DNA from: Magicicada septendecula
Lineage: Eukaryota; Arthropoda; Insecta; Hemiptera; Cicadidae
Assembly: GCA_034769895.1 (NCBI GenBank)
Contig: CM068367.1
Span: forward strand, 126,579,927-126,643,926
DNA: 64,000 bases
Reading direction: 5' to 3'
Made by a program: the position numbers and the translations under genes. Shown here one piece after another: positions 33,797 to 46,136 of the stretch (positions are counted from its first letter, which is position 1; every line of letters begins with the position of its first letter). The notes beneath the pieces were generated by a model that worked only from the letters and a program-made list of their open reading frames with translations, had not been told where the DNA came from and did not search any database.

Positions 33797-34780
33797 CCTT
33801 CGACCGCGTGTGGCACGAGGGTGTCCTTTGCAAACTCACGGATGTCCTTCTCCCAGATTGCTACGTTCACTTGAAGCTTTCTGCGAGGCCGTAGCTTCCG
33901 AGTGAGAATAGACCACGCTCTCTTCTCGGAGAGGCGTATTACCGCTGGTGTCCTTCAGGGCAGCGTGCTTGGGCCTCTCCTGTTCTCGGTGTTCGTCAAC
34001 GACACGGCGCGAGATGCTGGAGTAAGATTGTCTCTGTTTGCGGATGAAACTGCGGCTTTTGCTTCAGAGCCGAACGCGAACTTTGCGGCCATCAAGCTCC
34101 AGCGTCAACTCGATGCGTATGTCGGGTGGGCCGAGGATTGGAGAGTTACCGTCAACACTACTAAGAGCGCTGCGGTAATATTCTCGCGACGACGTAAGCG
34201 GCCTCGGCCGCTTAAAGTACGCCCCGTTGATTGCCCTGGACCAATAGCGTCAAGTACCTCGGGCTTCATGTTGATTCCCGACTCACCTGTCGGACCCATG
34301 CCCAATACATCCGTCAACGCGCTTCGGCGCAACTCAGTAGACTTTGGCCCGTGCCATTTAATCCGGCGATGACTTCCCGTCTAGGTAAGCTCGTCGTCAA
34401 CACGTACGTGTTGCCCGTGATTACCTATGCCTGTCCTGTTTGGGGATACCTTGCTCACTGTCACAGATCGACGCTCTAGCGCGTTCTCGACCAGGGACTG
34501 AAGCTCGCGTGGGGAAAGTCCCCCGGAGGTACTATTCTCGACTTTTAGGAGAGGACTAGTTGTCCGCTCTTTTGCGGACACCTTGAGACGCCTGGCGCAT
34601 AGATACTATGGTCGGGCAGCTCGAGTGACCCACAATCCCCTCATCGCCGGACTCAGAAAATATACTTTAAGGCCAGGTGAGTCTTGAAAGTGACCCCGTT
34701 TACTAGTCCCGGTGATACAATCCACCATCGAAGGTCGCTTCAGGCCCTCCAGTAATTAAAAAGAATATAACCTAGTGGCA

Positions 34781-35489
34781 GGAGTCCTAACTGAGACTCG
34801 GGACACTGCACAACTTTGTGGAAATTTTATAACGAATGAATTATTAAAGAGAACTTGGAGTCACGACGTATATTTTCGGAAATATTTCACACCAATTGAT
34901 GTGGGAAAGCAGTAGACCTTCTTCTTCTTCTCCCTCTTCTTTCTTGGACGTATTAGGCAAACTGTCTGTTACGCAGACCACTCAAGCAGGTGAAACTTGT
35001 TTGTCATGTTTATACGAAACACGGATTACACTGTTAATTTTTTAATAAAATAACAATTCTAAGCAGACAGTCATACAATAAACATTACAAATTTGATGAA
35101 TTAAATAAACACGTTCTATGGTGAGTTAAACGTGGTAGAGCAGACACACACGAGCGCGCGCGTACCCCAACCTCTGCAACCCGGGCGAATGAGTGTTTTT
35201 GCTAGTCTGATAACTAACACTGGTAACAATACAGATAAACACAACAACAGATTTCTCCAGAAAACTATTATACAAAAAATAACTAATGATACGATATGAG
35301 TGAGCACCATCCGTAAGAATCAACGTCCGTGACGATACTGATAACAATGTAGGCTATAGTTTTCTTGTAAAACAGCTTACAAACGTTTTTAAGAAGATCC
35401 AAAATTTTCAAGGTGTGCTAAGAAATATTAATTTAGTCAAATTATTAAAGATACCGAGTTTGTTATTTTGGATAAGATTCCTCATTACT
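34781..35489. other. Unassigned DNA
   Basis: No supported gene. A TTCTTC run occurs at about 34919-34940 and a CGAGCGCGCGCG run at 35151. Confidence 0.35.
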
Positions 35490-35605
35490 TTTACAATTTT
35501 TTTTAAATTTTCAGTTCCATTTTTGGCTCCTAGTGCCCCTAATGTTACAAAATTTCATAGTAAACGCTACATTCGGATTTGGGTTAAATTCTCTTTAGTA
35601 TCAAA
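35490..35605. repeat. Repeat 'S' fragment left of R copy A
   Basis: ACATTCGGATTTGGGTT and neighbouring sequence match the window start and the tandem units at 37066-37385. R copy A appears to be inserted in this S array. Confidence 0.5.
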
Positions 35606-37065
35606 TTTTACTTCCATGTTCCTTAAGGAAATGGAAGTATGGTGATGGCAAAAAGTCGTGTTCGAGATTATTGCAGATTCTGATTGTACTACACTCAAAA
35701 CATGAAAAAAGTCATTTTTCGAAAAGTGTCTGAGTGTCTGTCTATCTATGTCTGTCTGTCTATGTGTCTATCTGTCTATAGATTTTGTTCTATGGCAAAC
35801 GATAACAGCCGCAAATTCAAACAGAATCAAATAATGTTTTGCATACAGCCCTGAATTGTAGAGTTCTCAAGACCTTTTGTTTTTGGTGAAGCTCGGTTAA
35901 GGGAAAGGGGTAGCTTATCTGCAACATTTTTTGTTTTAACAAGGGCATTTTCTATGGCAAACGATAACAGCCGCAAATTCAAACAGAATCAAATAATGTT
36001 TTGCATACAGCCCTGAATTGTAGAGTTCTCAAGACCTATTGTTTTTGTTGAAGATCGGGTTAGGGAAAGGGGTAGTTTACCTGCAACGTTTTATGTTTTA
36101 ACATGGGTAATTTTTTCTATGACGAATGATAACTGCCGTAAATTCAATCAGAATCAAATAATATTTTGCATACCTTCCTGAACTATAGAGAACTCAATGT
36201 CTGTTGATTGTGGTGAAGATCGGTTAAGGGAAGGGGGTAGTTTACCCGCAACATTTTATGTTTTAACAACGGTAATTTTTTCTATGACGAACGATAACTG
36301 CCGCACATTCAAACAGAATCAAATATTTTTTTTGCATACGTCCCTCAATTGTAAAAGACTGAAGGCTTGTTGATTTTTGTGAAGATCGGTTAAGGGAAAG
36401 GGGTAGTTTACCTGCAACGTTTTATGTGATAACAAGGTTAATTTTTTCTATGACGAACGATAACTGCCGTAAATTCAAACAGAATCAAATATTTTTTTAC
36501 ATATGTGCCTGACTTGTAGAAGACTCAAGACCTATTGATTTTGGTGAAGATCGGTTTCGGGAAAAGGGTAGTTTACCAGAAACATTTTTTGTTGTAACAA
36601 GAGTAAAGTACTTAATTTTGATAAATAAAGTATCCTGGTAAGAAGATCTTAATAATCCAGTGTAGAAACGTTGATGAAATATCTATAAATGAAGAGGCTA
36701 GTTGAACGGGGTGGGGGTAATTTTCTGTAAATGAAAATTATAGTTGAAGGGGGAGGGGATAATTGTACTACGTTATCGGCAACAAAGTAGTAGTTTGTTG
36801 TTAAAATTCCTTCCCGGGCTGTTTGGCCGTAGTCCAATGTTTTCTGCAAAACCAGACGTTTTGGAAGTGCCGTCGACTGCCATCATCAGTGAAAATCGAG
36901 TGCGATAATGTGTGGTGGTATACGTTAGCGACCACAGTACTGTGGTTAAGGCTGAAGCAAAAAGTGGAAAGAAGTAGTTTCTATGGAAACATTTCATTTC
37001 GTACATGATTTTAAATATAAATCTTAGAACACGGAAGTCATGTATGGTTCTCCATACCGATATTT
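35606..37065 (-). mobile_element. R element, copy A
   Basis: One of four copies of a family defined here. Layout on the plus strand: terminal hairpin (TACTTCCAT ... ATGGAAGTA, about 35611-35641), a TCTG/TCTA microsatellite, five ~165-bp tandem units (35792-36612), then a unique tail (36613-37065). The tail contains palindrome ACCACAGTACTGTGGT (36931-36946) and a minus-strand hammerhead-like core (about 36857-36890). Flanks share a TCAAATTTT-like duplication. Strand is given in the sense of the ribozyme-like core. No protein is coded that I recognise. Confidence 0.75.
35792..36612. repeat. Five ~165-bp tandem units (R copy A)
   Basis: Units begin ATGGCAAACGATAAC or ATGACGAACGATAAC at 35792, 35954, 36119, 36284 and 36450 (spacing 162-166). 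Each carries GGTGAAGATCGGTTAAGGGA near its middle. Confidence 0.93.
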
Positions 37066-37500
37066 TCAAATTTTTTTCCCTTTTTTGGGCTCTGATAAAA
37101 TTTCCAAAAACTGAACAGTGTATTCATATTTTGGTTAAAATTCCCTTTAATTTGGTACCTCACATAAATTTTTGTTATTTTATGAAAAATTTGACCCATT
37201 TCTTGGGTTCTGCCGTCCAAAACTTTTTAATGAATATTATATTCAGATTTTTGATAAAATTTCCTTTCATTTTATCAAAATGAAGGCCTACATGAAGTTT
37301 GCGATTTTTTTTATAATTTTGGTTTTCTCACAATTTTGCCTTTCGCTCCTCCCCTATTTTGGGGGATTCAATCTGAAAAATAATAAACGTACTGTGGAGT
37401 AAAAGTATGGGCACGCATTGCCCAAGTTTTATGAAAATTGATTGATACATTCAAAAGTTATTGTGAAATATACCCCAAAAAGAAGAGGCACAGACAGACA
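37066..37500. repeat. Repeat 'S', ~114-bp tandem units
   Basis: Two diverged units with TTTTGGGCTCTG / CTTGGGTTCTG and TTCATATTTTGGTTAAAATT / TTCAGATTTTTGATAAAATT, offset about 114 bp (from about 37082 and 37196), plus a partial third. An ACAGACAGACAGAC run ends the region. Confidence 0.6.
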
Positions 37501-37731
37501 GACAAATGCCACGCGTCGCTCGTTCAGTTACATATACAGTACTTAGATAGTGTCTTATACCTTCGTTCCTGAAACCTGGTCGAATCTTGCACGACCTCTA
37601 ACTTATCCAGGAAACTTCATCTCCTTCATTGAATCCTATGCTCTTGCTTGCATTGGTACTGCAGTGGTTATGTAAAATTTCATCTTCGATTCTTTGCGAG
37701 TCTTACTTTAAGTTGTAATTATAGTTCCACA
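37501..37731. other. Unassigned DNA
   Basis: Nothing supported. Confidence 0.3.
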
Positions 37732-37795
37732 CAGGACCGGATTTAGGTGTTCTGCCGCCCCTAGGCACTATTGTTAACGCCCCCCGTTATATATA
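37732..37795 (+). mobile_element. hAT-like terminus
   Basis: CAGGACCGGATTTAGG followed by a CCGCCCC tract resembles the ends of the hAT at 10074 and the MITE at 52630. No second end was found; the sequence is interrupted by a Helitron end at 37816. Confidence 0.4.
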
Positions 37796-37815
37796 TGTAT
37801 ATATTTATAAATAAA

Positions 37816-37850
37816 CTAGCTGGATACCCGTGCTTCGCTACGGTGATTAT
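37816..37850 (-). mobile_element. Helitron 3' terminus
   Basis: Minus strand ends CCGTAGCGAAGCACGGGTAT then CCAGCTAG followed by T. This is the classic Helitron 3' end: a GC hairpin close before CTAG. The rest of the element (toward 38100) is not recognisable. Confidence 0.6.
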
Positions 37851-38449
37851 CAGAAAAAAACAGAATGTAAAATCAGAAAATAGAAATAGGTTATTTGTGA
37901 AGCTTAGATACCGGTATTTTTAAACTCAGAGAAACTATTTAAGCTCGATCAATTTGATCAAGCTTGATCAATGAACTATTAAAGCTTGAAAATTAATGAG
38001 TTGTTAAAAATGACGCTGTATTATTAGTTAGAGATGGTAAGCTAAGTTTCTGTTAGAGATTAAGACAGTACTTTATTGTAAGTCTAACAACAATAAAATA
38101 GATGGGCTTAAGCCCTTTGATCCCACCACCATCCCTGGTTTTTTTGTGTTTTTTTCCTTAAAAAACTCTTTATTATGTAACATAAGATGTATTATTAATA
38201 GTTGATTTGAAATATATTACAATTTAAACTTATTGAATTTAAAAACACAAACTAAACGCTAGTACACCAATGTTTATTCCAGTAACGAAACACATTTGGT
38301 TTCCCAGTAGGCCTACAGGAGCTATTGCTCTGGAGTACCTGATTTTAGAGTCAGAGGATATTTTAATTGTCAGAAAATAAATATTGATCATTTATGTCAT
38401 AAACACCAAAAAAACGTGAGCGAGTGCGTGAGTTTGTGTATGTGATTCA
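37851..38449. other. AT-rich DNA, possibly Helitron interior
   Basis: No coding signal. Confidence 0.3.
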
Positions 38450-38884
38450 GTGTTGAACAATATTAGAGCAGAACGGCTGCAGTGGTTTCCAAATTACAAT
38501 CGGATTTCCTACGCTTATTTCATAGATCGAACCCGCGGTGACAAAGCCCACAAACTGCGTCACGGCATCTTCCCCGTGACGCGTGTCTGTTACAACGTGT
38601 TATTACAATACCCGGTTCGATTAAATCATAAAAATTTGTTTACTGCCGATCTTGATGGCCTTGAATTGTGTTTAATTTCATTCATAAAACAATTTGGCCG
38701 TGGAACGCCGGATCGAGACAGCCGGCCAGTATTAAACCGGTTGGCGCTACGAGCGAACGTTGTCGAGAGATCGATCACCTCTCTGTGTGCGCCGTTTCCT
38801 CAGTGCCAAATAGAATCTGTTACGACTGAATATTGGACGTTTACAGTAATTTCTGTGGACTATGCGTGGTACCGTTATCTGTAA
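38450..38884 (+). CDS. Unrecognised 144-codon ORF ending at a splice-donor-like site
   Basis: Not recognised as any family and no conserved motif is visible. The surroundings are richer in CpG than neighbouring DNA. The ORF contains a perfect 9-bp hairpin (GCGTCACGG 38557-38565 with CCGTGACGC 38574-38582) that embeds CRE half-sites. Its stop codon lies within CTGTAAGTACC, which fits a 5' splice donor. It could be a leading exon, a promoter-proximal region or a chance ORF. It is the only stretch that looks neither AT-rich nor transposon-like. Confidence 0.22.
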   Translation: MLNNIRAERLQWFPNYNRISYAYFIDRTRGDKAHKLRHGIFPVTRVCYNVLLQYPVRLNHKNLFTADLDGLELCLISFIKQFGRGTPDRDSRPVLNRLALRANVVERSITSLCAPFPQCQIESVTTEYWTFTVISVDYAWYRYL

Positions 38885-39224
38885 GTACCGAAAAGTGTTC
38901 ACACGTTCTATTGATGGTGTTGAATTTTAATTATAACATAGGCTACTTTCGAATGTTCTGATGCTATACTAAACGGAATTTCATCATTTACGTAAAAATT
39001 TAAACATTCTTGCCCATAAAAGAAGAGTTTTATATTTTGGCATCGCGGTGTATTACTTGTGGTTAAACTATCTCTACTCTCCATTAAAGTCAAACGTCAT
39101 ACGTGTGAATAACTGAATAACTATACGGCTGCCTGTTGACCGTGGTCCTCTACACTCGCAAGCGGTGGCATAAGCTAAATATGCGATTCCGTGTATCTTT
39201 TAATTAACAGATTAAATTATCTTT
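38885..39224. other. Unassigned DNA
   Basis: Nothing supported. Confidence 0.3.
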
Positions 39225-39660
39225 TTTATTTTTATCCCACGTCTTACAGCGCTGGGACTTCGGTCCTTTTCCAGTTCTCTTCTGTGTTTAAGACCATTCT
39301 TCTTGATTCTGTATATACTGTTTTTTCCATTGTTTCTTTTCATCGTCGTTAAGGCTTTCTCCCTCCTCGTTTCCCATATAGATCAGGCTGAAGCACGTTT
39401 TTCTTCAGCTATTCTAAGCACGTGACTATACCATTTCAGTATCTAGTTTTCTCTTTTGTTGGAGTTTGTGATTTTATCTATTCGTGGTTTAAATTTTCAT
39501 TATTTGTATACACCTCATTTCTACCATCATGGTTTTTAATAATGTGTTTTCTGTTACAGAGCAGCTTCTATCTCCATATGTTAAGGTCGGCAATACACTA
39601 CTTTACAGAATTGTATTTTTCCTTGTTGTTTACTTTGCTTGTTATTACCACTTTGACCAC
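39225..39660 (-). mobile_element. LINE C-terminal relic
   Basis: Minus strand, across stops, reads KYCIADLNIWR upstream, then YGKRGGRKP, KETMEKTVYTESRRMVLNTE and NWKRTEVPAL. This pattern (GKR-GRKP basic patch then a charged helix and W) fits the tail of non-LTR retrotransposon proteins. Heavily mutated. Confidence 0.45.
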
Positions 39661-39922
39661 TTTTAACGCAATTATTTGTTTAATTTACTCTGTTAATGAT
39701 TTGTTAATCTAATTACTATCTTTGGTTACAAGAATTCGTAAATATTTGTATGAGACAACCTTTTGTAAATATTTATGGTTATTTTTAATCTGTGGTTTCC
39801 TGCTTTGTCAAGTGTCGTAAAATTAAAAGTTTCGTAATTTTTCTTTAGTTTATTTGCTTTCTATTTTACTGTTTTTTCTTAATTTTTTAACATACAATGT
39901 TAAGCTTTTTCTTTTAAACAAT

Positions 39923-39937
39923 TCAAAGTAGATAAAT
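39923..39937. repeat. 15-bp target-site duplication, left
   Basis: TCAAAGTAGATAAAT, identical to 40176-40190. Confidence 0.85.
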
Positions 39938-40175
39938 CTATTGCGTACGCTCTCACGGCCGCAGATATTTTTTAAAGAGTTTATATGGAACCCCCATTCC
40001 TCGGGAACTTATTGCTTTTACCCCAGTTTGGGGTACGTTCGGCCTACCATCCCGCGTCGAACCATTTTACTACTAAAGAAGCCCTCCGGTGGGTGGTCGA
40101 AAAGTTTAGTGAATAAATAACAACACAAACAAGCAATCGAACACCCAACAGTCCGGTAGTTATAAACTCTTTACA
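39938..40175. mobile_element. Unclassified 238-bp insertion with 15-bp duplication
   Basis: Bounded by perfect 15-bp direct repeats, so it was inserted by a retrotransposition-like process. Inside, TAAAGAGTTTATA (from about 39972) and TATAAACTCTTTA (about 40160-40172) form an inverted pair. The core is GC-richer (CCCAGTTTGGGG, CCTCCGGTGGGTGG). It has no ORF or poly(A) and no tRNA box that I can defend. It may be a SINE or a retroposed structured RNA. Confidence 0.6.
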
Positions 40176-40190
40176 TCAAAGTAGATAAAT
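40176..40190. repeat. 15-bp target-site duplication, right
   Basis: TCAAAGTAGATAAAT, identical to 39923-39937. Confidence 0.85.
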
Positions 40191-41744
40191 TTAAAATTGC
40201 TTTTAAATTAAAAACAGGTAATACAGAGTTGTAATTTTGATTTTAATTTTATTAATAAAGTTTTTACTTAGCGCCATGTAACATATTTAAAAAACCACAA
40301 CTCTTCTTGTCAAGTCATGCGCGATGTGCATACACAAAACCTGGATTGACGACTTCCAGAGACCGTTACACTTGTAAAGGTAGACACAGGGTAAAGATTC
40401 AATTCGATTGGATAACGTTTTAACTAAAACAATAAATTGGCGTTCTTGGATGCATTTGTTTGTATGAATTTACTGTATCCACTGAATCACAATCCTGTGG
40501 ATTCGATTTATATTCAACGTGTTCTACATTTCTTGTACGTACGTCACCAGAAGGCGGCTTCCCGACAGCATTTACTGTTGTGGGAGGGGTCGGCCACAGC
40601 AAACTTTGTGAATATGAATTTTTTTTGTTGTCATTTAAAAATACTGTGTTAAGTATGTGCAAAAAAGAGTTAAAAGTTTGATCTTCCAGCTAGCGTGATC
40701 ATACGGGAGCAGGTCGTAGTTAAATGTCTCAGTATTCATTTGTAAATTCAAGCTTGTGTAGATGAGTTTTATTTTTGTTGTTAGTTTAAAGATATTATTT
40801 TCAGTATAAGCGAATCAACAAAACGTAAAACGTTTTTCCTAATCTAGACTGGTCTTACGCAGACAGGTCGTAGTAGAATATCAGAGCATCCATGATATCA
40901 TGTTAGTATTATCGAAGCAAAAAAAGTAGTACTACACATATTTTATGTCAAAAGGTGGTGTTTTACAGCTGACACTTTATGGCCGCTAGCAGGCCATATC
41001 TAGGAACTACCACATATCGTGGTCCCCGAGGCGGGAGCTCGCTTGCACAGTCCCTAATCGCTGTCGTCAGCTGACAATGCGTTTTCAGTCAACGGAGTCT
41101 GGGAGTCTGGATATTCCTTTTTTTTTTTAATCTTCCGCCGCTTTAAGGGAGTTGAACTGACTCATGTCCATCGCCTTCGTATTTCTCTAAATTTCTTCCC
41201 GTCCTGCACAGACTTTGCCATACCCTCATACATCTCCTTACTCGGCTTTCCTCATAATCTCTTTTTACCACCTTTGCTTCAATACACTTCCCTGGTAACA
41301 CTTTACATATTTTCATAGCATTTTAACTGACCTTCTATTTCATTTATATCACATTTACTTGTTGTTCACAATAAATGTATTTTATCGATTACAAATTGTT
41401 ACGTTATATAATTCTCTTGGTTACAAATTTTTCTGAAAAAGTTTCATTTCCGTGTCTTCAGTTTTATTTCTTAGTATTTTAATCAAAGACTATGTCTCGA
41501 ATTGTATCTTATTTCAGACGTCATCACTTTTTAAATATTTCCAATCTCGTCTTTCCAGAAATTTTTTATTTCTGAATAATCAGTGTTTAAATATGTTTAA
41601 ATATGTTCAGCCCTCTCGTGTTGTCCCTTCCCAAATTTCTTCATACGTCATGTGTGATTATTGATACCAAATAACTAAATGTTCTTAAAAACAAAAACGT
41701 TTCTGCTTCCAGTTATAATGTGTGTTTTCTACTTATAGTACGCC
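40191..41744. other. AT-rich non-coding DNA
   Basis: No supported gene. Around 40960-41090 is a GC-richer stretch with CAGCTGAC repeats that I cannot classify. Confidence 0.35.
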
Positions 41745-41985
41745 TATAATTGCTTTCGTCTTCTTCGTGTTTATTGCTGTCAGACAAATTTTCATTTAAT
41801 TTGCTCTCGTCTTTAGCATTTTATTTGTGCTATCGTCGTTACAGTCATGTCATCTATACAACATAGTTCAGATACTTTTAGCATTTTGAGTTTCCAAAAG
41901 CTCTCTTCGTAACATATGACTTCTATCTTAGCCTTAGCGTCTTCAATCGCTTTATCCCAACCGTCGTCCACGAGAAGCTCAAAAG
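41745..41985 (-). pseudogene. Short coding-like relic, unrecognised
   Basis: Minus strand from 41960 reads GWDKAIEDAKAKIEVICYEE and LWKLKMLKVSE-like sequence before a stop. The helix-rich WDKAIEDAK start looks protein-derived, but the family is not certain; it is probably part of a transposon ORF. Confidence 0.25.
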
Positions 41986-42244
41986 TGGTCTGCGAGCCGT
42001 GTACGATATAGGGTTAAAAAAAGCGACATAGTCTACCTGTTTATCTTATAAAGTGTAGCGCAAACAAATTGGATGTAAAATCGGTTGTTTGTTCGTTTTT
42101 TCATAATTCTGTTTGTTTTATTGTTTATCGGACGATGGAAACTTATTTCCAGAAGATTAGTTAGTTGTAACGAATTCACCCGTTATTTTCGAGAATATCA
42201 CCAAGGCCAAGATGAAACCGAAGCTTGTCAGAACTAATTCGTAA

Positions 42245-42345
42245 TCCTTTCGATATCAAGACCAAGGATCTTTCTGATGAAATCTAAAAGAAGGTCATAG
42301 AACTTCATAACGGTAGTAACTTCAGCGATTCGTTTGAATCTGGTG
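42245..42345 (+). mobile_element. Possible Tc1-like transposase N-terminal fragment
   Basis: Plus strand reads KTKDLSDEI, a stop, KKVIELHNGSNFSDSF. Tc1 transposases commonly start with a KTK.LS...R.KIV.LH..G segment. Very short, with no inverted repeats seen. Confidence 0.3.
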
Positions 42346-43463
42346 TGAACATGGAGGAATTGTGGTGTAAGAATGCGCTGTCTTACTCAAACGTTCAGCA
42401 CATTGACTTACGATCTCTTATGGCGTTTTCGTCAAACGTTTTTTGTGTTAACAGGCATTCCCTACTCTGGTAATGATAAAAAACAAGCAAAGAAATCTGC
42501 TGGACGCAAGTTATGACATACGACTAGCCCTGAGCATTAGTGTCAGCCTAAGAATTCCACAGCTGGTGCAACAGATACAAACCCAGAAATCACAGTAACC
42601 TCTCAAGTAAGAGGGTCACAGTATTATAGTTGTTTTTAATTGTTTCACACGTTATTTTAATTAAACAAAATTAGTTAGATTAAATTACACAACATTAATT
42701 TTTGTTAATACATTAGCTTAAAATAAAAGTTATGCTCGTCTTTAGTTGCCTGAAATCTTTTTGCAAAAGAGGTTGGTCCGCGCTTTGTCTAACTTTTGAC
42801 TCAGTGGTCCGCGGTCTCAGCAAAGGACTCAATTGGCAACCGTTCCTCCGCTCGTTAGTGATACGAGCACTTCAGAGTTCTTATGCTTTGTTTTAAATAA
42901 TTCACTGTTAAATGTTTAAAAATTACACACAGATCAGAATAAGCTTACGAAAAGAATAAATTCACACTAGATTTAAACGGCTATGAATTATGTATAGAAC
43001 GGTTCTACTGATAAGACAAGTGGATAGTTTTTAAATTTAACGGTGGTCAGTATTCAGCATCGGATTGGATAATGACAGCCAACGTCATGGTAGCTGTTTA
43101 CCCTAACAACGTGACTGTACTGCAGAATCCATTTAAAATAAGCCAACCGGAGCGGTTCTTCCCATTCGTAGCAGAAATGCGTTTTATCTTTTGTAACATG
43201 TGACAAAACGGATTAAGTTTAATCCACCTGTCGTTATTGTGTATCAATAAAGCACTCGACACGTTAAATACCAATAGTAGTAGTAATCCATCATTTTATC
43301 GATTACCAGTTGTTAAACATTTTTACACTTCAAACTACGTCTCATGTAATGGAAACACATCATTACAAAAGACTTAATTTTCTACAACTAACAATCGCGT
43401 CTCCGTGTTTCGTCGAGGCAGCCACGAATTCGAACTAGTTAATTATACATCCGGAATGCACGA
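42346..43463. other. AT-rich non-coding DNA
   Basis: Nothing supported. Confidence 0.35.
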
Positions 43464-43473
43464 AAAAACAAAA

Positions 43474-44337
<864 letters not shown>

Positions 44338-44627
44338 GTAAAAAATAAAAAGATTTTTCTAAATGATGTTCCATGCAGATCGAAGGATTAAGTTAACAGT
44401 TTAACCTAAGTGCGTCCCTTCCTTTATCAGTGTAAGGCAGGTTGATTTAATTGGCTGCACTTCTCACAGATGCGTGACTAGAAATATGCATATGTGCATT
44501 ACTTCTCGAGTAATGTGACTAGAAATACGCTTTTAATTTTTGAACATAATGAGCTATGCCAGACCCGCCTCTTTAAACGGGCAGTATACACATCTTATCG
44601 ACTTAAAATAAATTATTACAATTATGG
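44338..44627. other. Unassigned DNA
   Basis: Nothing supported. Confidence 0.3.
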
Positions 44628-45110
44628 TCTAGTAGTGGTTCCCAACCGGTGGTACGCTGAGGGACCCAAGGTGGTACGCAAGAAGACCTAGCTAGAAAAA
44701 AAATATTTACTTAAAATAAATAAATCAAAAAATGTATGTTCAGGACAACAATAAATTTTCACCGGACATGATTTAAAACGATTACCCTTATAAAAACACA
44801 ACCTATACACTTTGCCGTGCTAAATACTTTATTTTAGCATAGAACCAACCTGAAATTAATTGTTAAAATCAGTTCCTGTTTTGTAAATTTTATGTATTAG
44901 ATTTAAATAATTATACATAACTAGGAATAATAAGATACAGTATATAGTATTCATGTTGTATCAAGTGGTTTATTGGGAAAACCCCAATAACCTTTCCTTA
45001 AGCTCCGGTGGTACTCGAAATGAACGCGGAAGACCGAAGTGGTACGCGGGTCCGGAAAGGTCTAGCATAATAGTTCCTAACGGTGTGCCCCGGCATCGCA
45101 GGGTATCCGA
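44628..45110. mobile_element. Degenerate hAT-like repeat with GGTGGTACGC motifs
   Basis: TAGTGGTTCCCAACCGGTGG at 44632 is typical of one end of a widespread hAT-like family. At the right, GAAGTGGTACGCGGGTCC and TAGTTCCTAACGG resemble it in direct orientation, so it may be two adjacent partial copies. No clear target duplication. Confidence 0.4.
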
Positions 45111-45247
45111 AAATTTTACATTAAAGATCTCAAGTGAAAATTTTGTAAGTACACATATTTGAAGTTAGATACATTTTGCAACATGTAATGTATAGGTTAA
45201 TTTAGTTCTATTACGATATATTACGATTAAATATTTCAGTTTACAGT

Positions 45248-46136
45248 TACGAGGGTCATTCAATAAGTAAACAAACAGTTGCAGAAAAGAAATTAATTGT
45301 AGCAGCTGATTGAAACTTTCAGGAGTGTTACCTGGCAACGTCGTTGTGAGTTTTGATCAGCTGTTCAATTTGCATAAACTTAACCAATACAGTTTTATTT
45401 ACGATGGCGTGTCCTCTTGAGGACAGTACTTTCGAAGAACAGCGTTCTGTTATAAGATTTTTGGATTTGCAACCACTATAACCACTAACTTGGATTCACT
45501 ATTTTGAATCTGAGTCAAAGCGACAAAGCATGGAGTGGAAGCATCCCAGTTCACCCGCCAAAAAGAAATTCAAAACCCAGCCATCAGCTGGTAAGGTGAA
45601 ACCATCTTTTGGAGCTCCCAAGACCCAATTTTCTGTGATTACCTACAAGACCAGCGTACCATCAATAGTCAGTACTATTCTGACATGATTGTGAACAAAG
45701 TTAAGCCTGCATTGAAGAAGAGATGTCCGGGAGGGCAGAGGAAAGGTGTGATTCTTCTTCACGATAATGCCCGCCCACACACGGCAAAACTGACGCTCGA
45801 AACAATACAAAAAGTAGGTTGGGAGATCCTGCCTCATCCCGCTTATAGCCCTGACCTTGCCACATCTGACTTTTTCTTGTTTGGCCCACTCAAGGAGACT
45901 TTGCGTGGTGTCAAGTTCAACAGCAATGAAGAAGTGAAGCAAAAAGTCCAAAACTGGCTTCGACATCAAGGTAAAGAATTCTTTGCTGAGGGAATAAAAA
46001 AGCTTGTAAAGAGATGGGACAAGTGCATAGACGTTGCTGGAGATTACGTTGAAAAGTAAAAAAAAATTGTACTGATTGAATAAAAAGTTTTTGCTCCACA
46101 GCTGTTTGTCTGTTTACTTATTGAATGACCCTCGTA
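45248..46136 (+). mobile_element. mariner transposon with internal deletion
   Basis: Both ends start CGAGGGTCATTCAATAAGTA on opposite strands, matched for about 24 bp, with TA duplications at 45248-45249 and 46135-46136. At 885 bp between the TAs it is shorter than the usual ~1.3 kb. mariner elements move by a DD34D transposase. This copy keeps both ends but only parts of the gene. Confidence 0.93.
45404..46059 (+). pseudogene. mariner transposase pseudogene
   Basis: Starts MACPLEDSTFEEQRSVIRFL, then jumps after about 20 codons to WIHYFESESKRQSMEWKH, so most of the DNA-binding domain and the first catalytic aspartate region are deleted. After a stop and frameshift the C-terminal half is open (45685-46059): HDNARPHTA holds the second aspartate and HPAYSPDLATSDFFLFGPL the third. 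It ends near residue 124 of that ORF. It cannot encode a working transposase. Confidence 0.9.

Larger units (their letters stand above)
31455..34780 (+). mobile_element. Jockey-type LINE copy 2, interrupted by PLE
   Basis: Order of domains: apurinic-type endonuclease (VVLAGDLNCKHPDWES near 31480; endonuclease-end motif SELSSDHCSISVHL near 31710), then RT (KAPDPDGVTNSAPQRLP, IPKPGKNSSRVANLRHISLL, EQFGFRE). It is cut at 32810 inside RT motif A by a Penelope insertion and resumes at 33785. Downstream come TAGVLQGSVLGPLLFSVFVN, LSLFADETAAF (FADD changed to FADE) and VKYLGLHVDSRL. The N-terminal endonuclease start is missing. Frameshifts lie near 31560, 31980-32330 and 34230. The last catalytic Asp of FADD is lost. 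Confidence 0.9.
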
